Assembly: GCA_004551485.1 (NCBI GenBank)
Contig: SBLD01000010.1
Coordinates: forward strand, 69,185 to 133,184
Source of the DNA: Billgrantia azerbaijanica
Lineage (GTDB): Bacteria > Pseudomonadota > Gammaproteobacteria > Pseudomonadales > Halomonadaceae
Reading direction: 5' to 3'
DNA length: 64,000 bases
A model generated the notes under the pieces. The model saw nothing but the letters and a program-made list of their open reading frames with translations. It had not been told where the DNA came from and made no database searches. Made by a program: the position numbers and the translations under genes. Each line of letters opens with the position of its first letter. Within the stretch, counting starts at the first letter, position 1. This document shows, one piece after another, positions 63,246 through 64,000 of the stretch.

Positions 63246-63719
63246 TCAGACTGAGGCAACCGCAGCCGGTGCCCCGACATCGATCAGTCGGTTGAAGGCG
63301 TCATCGCGGTATGCGCTGACGACCTTCATCCTTTCCTCGACGCTTCTTCCATTGCAGATTCGAAAACAGCGCAGGCTTGGTCCATATCGGCTGTCGGTGG
63401 AAATAATCAGGTAATGCGCATTCGGCTCGGATGCGTACTGGATGTCCGCCCGGCTGGGGTAGGCGTTGCTGCTGGTGTGCGAGTGGTAGATGACTATCGG
63501 CTCCTCACCGTTGCGCTCCATCTCGCGCCACGCCTTGAGTTGCTGATGGGGGCCGAACTGGAAGTAGCTCTCCGATTTTGCAGCGTTGTCCATCGCGAAG
63601 AGCCGCGTGGGGGTGCCCGAGCCGGCAGGACCTGCCACGACACCGCAGGTCTCCATCGGATGGTCGGTACGTGCCTGACGGACAATGGCATCAACCAACA
63701 GTTGGTGAATGATCAGCAT
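63246..63719 (-). CDS. JAMM/Mov34-family metalloprotease (M67)
   Basis: 157-residue JAB1/MPN metalloprotease. The complete zinc motif is present: Glu23 in PMETCGVVAG, and HSHTSSNAYPSRAD giving His79, His81 and Asp92 (HxHX10D). Homologues such as QbsD, CysO-cleaving Mec+ and PDTC-cluster proteins cut sulfur-carrier tails or release thiocarboxylate/cysteine adducts. Between the MoeB-type gene (58 bases) and the MoaD-like gene (26 bases), it belongs to the sulfur-transfer system. Confidence 0.93.
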   Translation of the reverse strand: MLIIHQLLVDAIVRQARTDHPMETCGVVAGPAGSGTPTRLFAMDNAAKSESYFQFGPHQQLKAWREMERNGEEPIVIYHSHTSSNAYPSRADIQYASEPNAHYLIISTDSRYGPSLRCFRICNGRSVEERMKVVSAYRDDAFNRLIDVGAPAAVASV

Positions 63720-63777
63720 CGTCTATTCTCCCGGTGAGGCATGGCTCGATACCGTCGAACAGTCTCTTGGCGTCGGA

Positions 63778-64000
63778 TCAGTACCGAGGCAGGTGGGGTT
63801 CGACATCCTGGATCCAGGCGATGATGCCGCCCTCCAGATTCCTCACATTGCTGAAGCCCTGCTTCTGCATGTCCTGCAGCACCTTGCGCGACCGGGCGCC
63901 GAGTTTGCAGTGGATGATGATTGGCTCGTCCTTGTGGAAACGCGCCAGCACCTCCTGGCGGGCCATTTCGTCCTTGGGGATATGGCATGCGCCATCGATG
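63778..64000 (-). CDS. MoeB/MoeZ-type C-terminal rhodanese domain (runs off right edge)
   Basis: C-terminal 73 residues of a larger protein. IDGACHIPKDEMARQ, IIIHCKLGARSRKVLQDM (active-site Cys in HCKLGARS) and NLEGGIIAWIQDVEPHLPRY, each an ordinary rhodanese segment, match the tail of MoeB/MoeZ-type E1 enzymes, which adenylate sulfur-carrier proteins and load sulfur through the rhodanese. The E1 domain would lie to the right of the window; only the rhodanese is seen. It is the most upstream visible gene of the cluster. Confidence 0.82.
   Translation of the reverse strand, partial: IDGACHIPKDEMARQEVLARFHKDEPIIIHCKLGARSRKVLQDMQKQGFSNVRNLEGGIIAWIQDVEPHLPRY

Overview
The window comes from a GC-rich gammaproteobacterium. 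The tol-ruv-yebC-aspS gene order, the BCCT transporter and the style of the housekeeping proteins suggest Halomonas or another halomonad. This is inferred from gene content; no rRNA or tRNA gene was found. Coding density is high, and the high GC content produces many long antisense shadow ORFs that were ignored.

Layout. 1-7.6 kb, minus strand: Tol-Pal and recombination block (tolA, running off the left edge, then tolR, tolQ, ybgC, ruvB, ruvA, ruvC, yebC, aspS and an FmdB-type zinc ribbon). 7.8-25.3 kb: ordinary metabolic and maintenance genes (2-hydroxyacid dehydrogenase, ribokinase-like kinase plus nucleoside hydrolase, acylphosphatase, Leu/Val/Phe-type dehydrogenase, YihY, NadM-Nudix fusion, LysR regulator, cardiolipin synthase, class I fumarase, uvrB, OsmC, an HMA-fold mini-protein, ygfZ, tatD, prfC).

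25.5-39.8 kb is a compact corrinoid-dependent one-carbon locus built from two divergent transcription units. The minus unit carries the corrinoid protein, a DUF1638 protein, a small 'virulence factor' domain protein, a Cys-rich MetV-like protein, MetF, a methyl-corrinoid:THF methyltransferase, a RACo-like ferredoxin/ASKHA reactivator and a hydantoinase-A-like ASKHA protein. The plus unit carries purU, folD, a non-pyrrolysine MttB-family methyltransferase and a BCCT transporter. Together they can be read as import of a quaternary amine, methyl transfer to cobalamin, methyl-THF, methylene-THF, formyl-THF and formate. The corrinoid protein starts with a very acidic tail, and three of its presumed partners carry arginine-rich tails. 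This may be a docking code.

39.9-54.9 kb is an iron-acquisition island: three TonB-dependent receptors (two IutA-like, one FhuA-like), an AraC/PchR-type regulator, a FhuF-type ferric reductase, a FecB/C/D/E-type ABC importer, a FecI-FecR signalling pair, and five Fur-box-like sequences. A DmeF-like cation efflux gene follows.

56-64 kb, minus strand, is a tightly overlapping biosynthetic operon that enters from the right edge: MoeB/MoeZ-type rhodanese end, JAMM protease, MoaD/ThiS-like sulfur carrier, double-domain CaiB/BaiF CoA-transferase, AMP-dependent acid ligase, MFS transporter, GH88-like protein and acyl-CoA dehydrogenase. Sulfur carrier, JAMM, E1-rhodanese and acid ligase together are the signature of thiocarboxylate metallophore pathways such as pyridine-2,6-dithiocarboxylic acid and thioquinolobactin. 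The product here is unknown. The two strongest candidates for an undescribed system are this cluster and the corrinoid locus.
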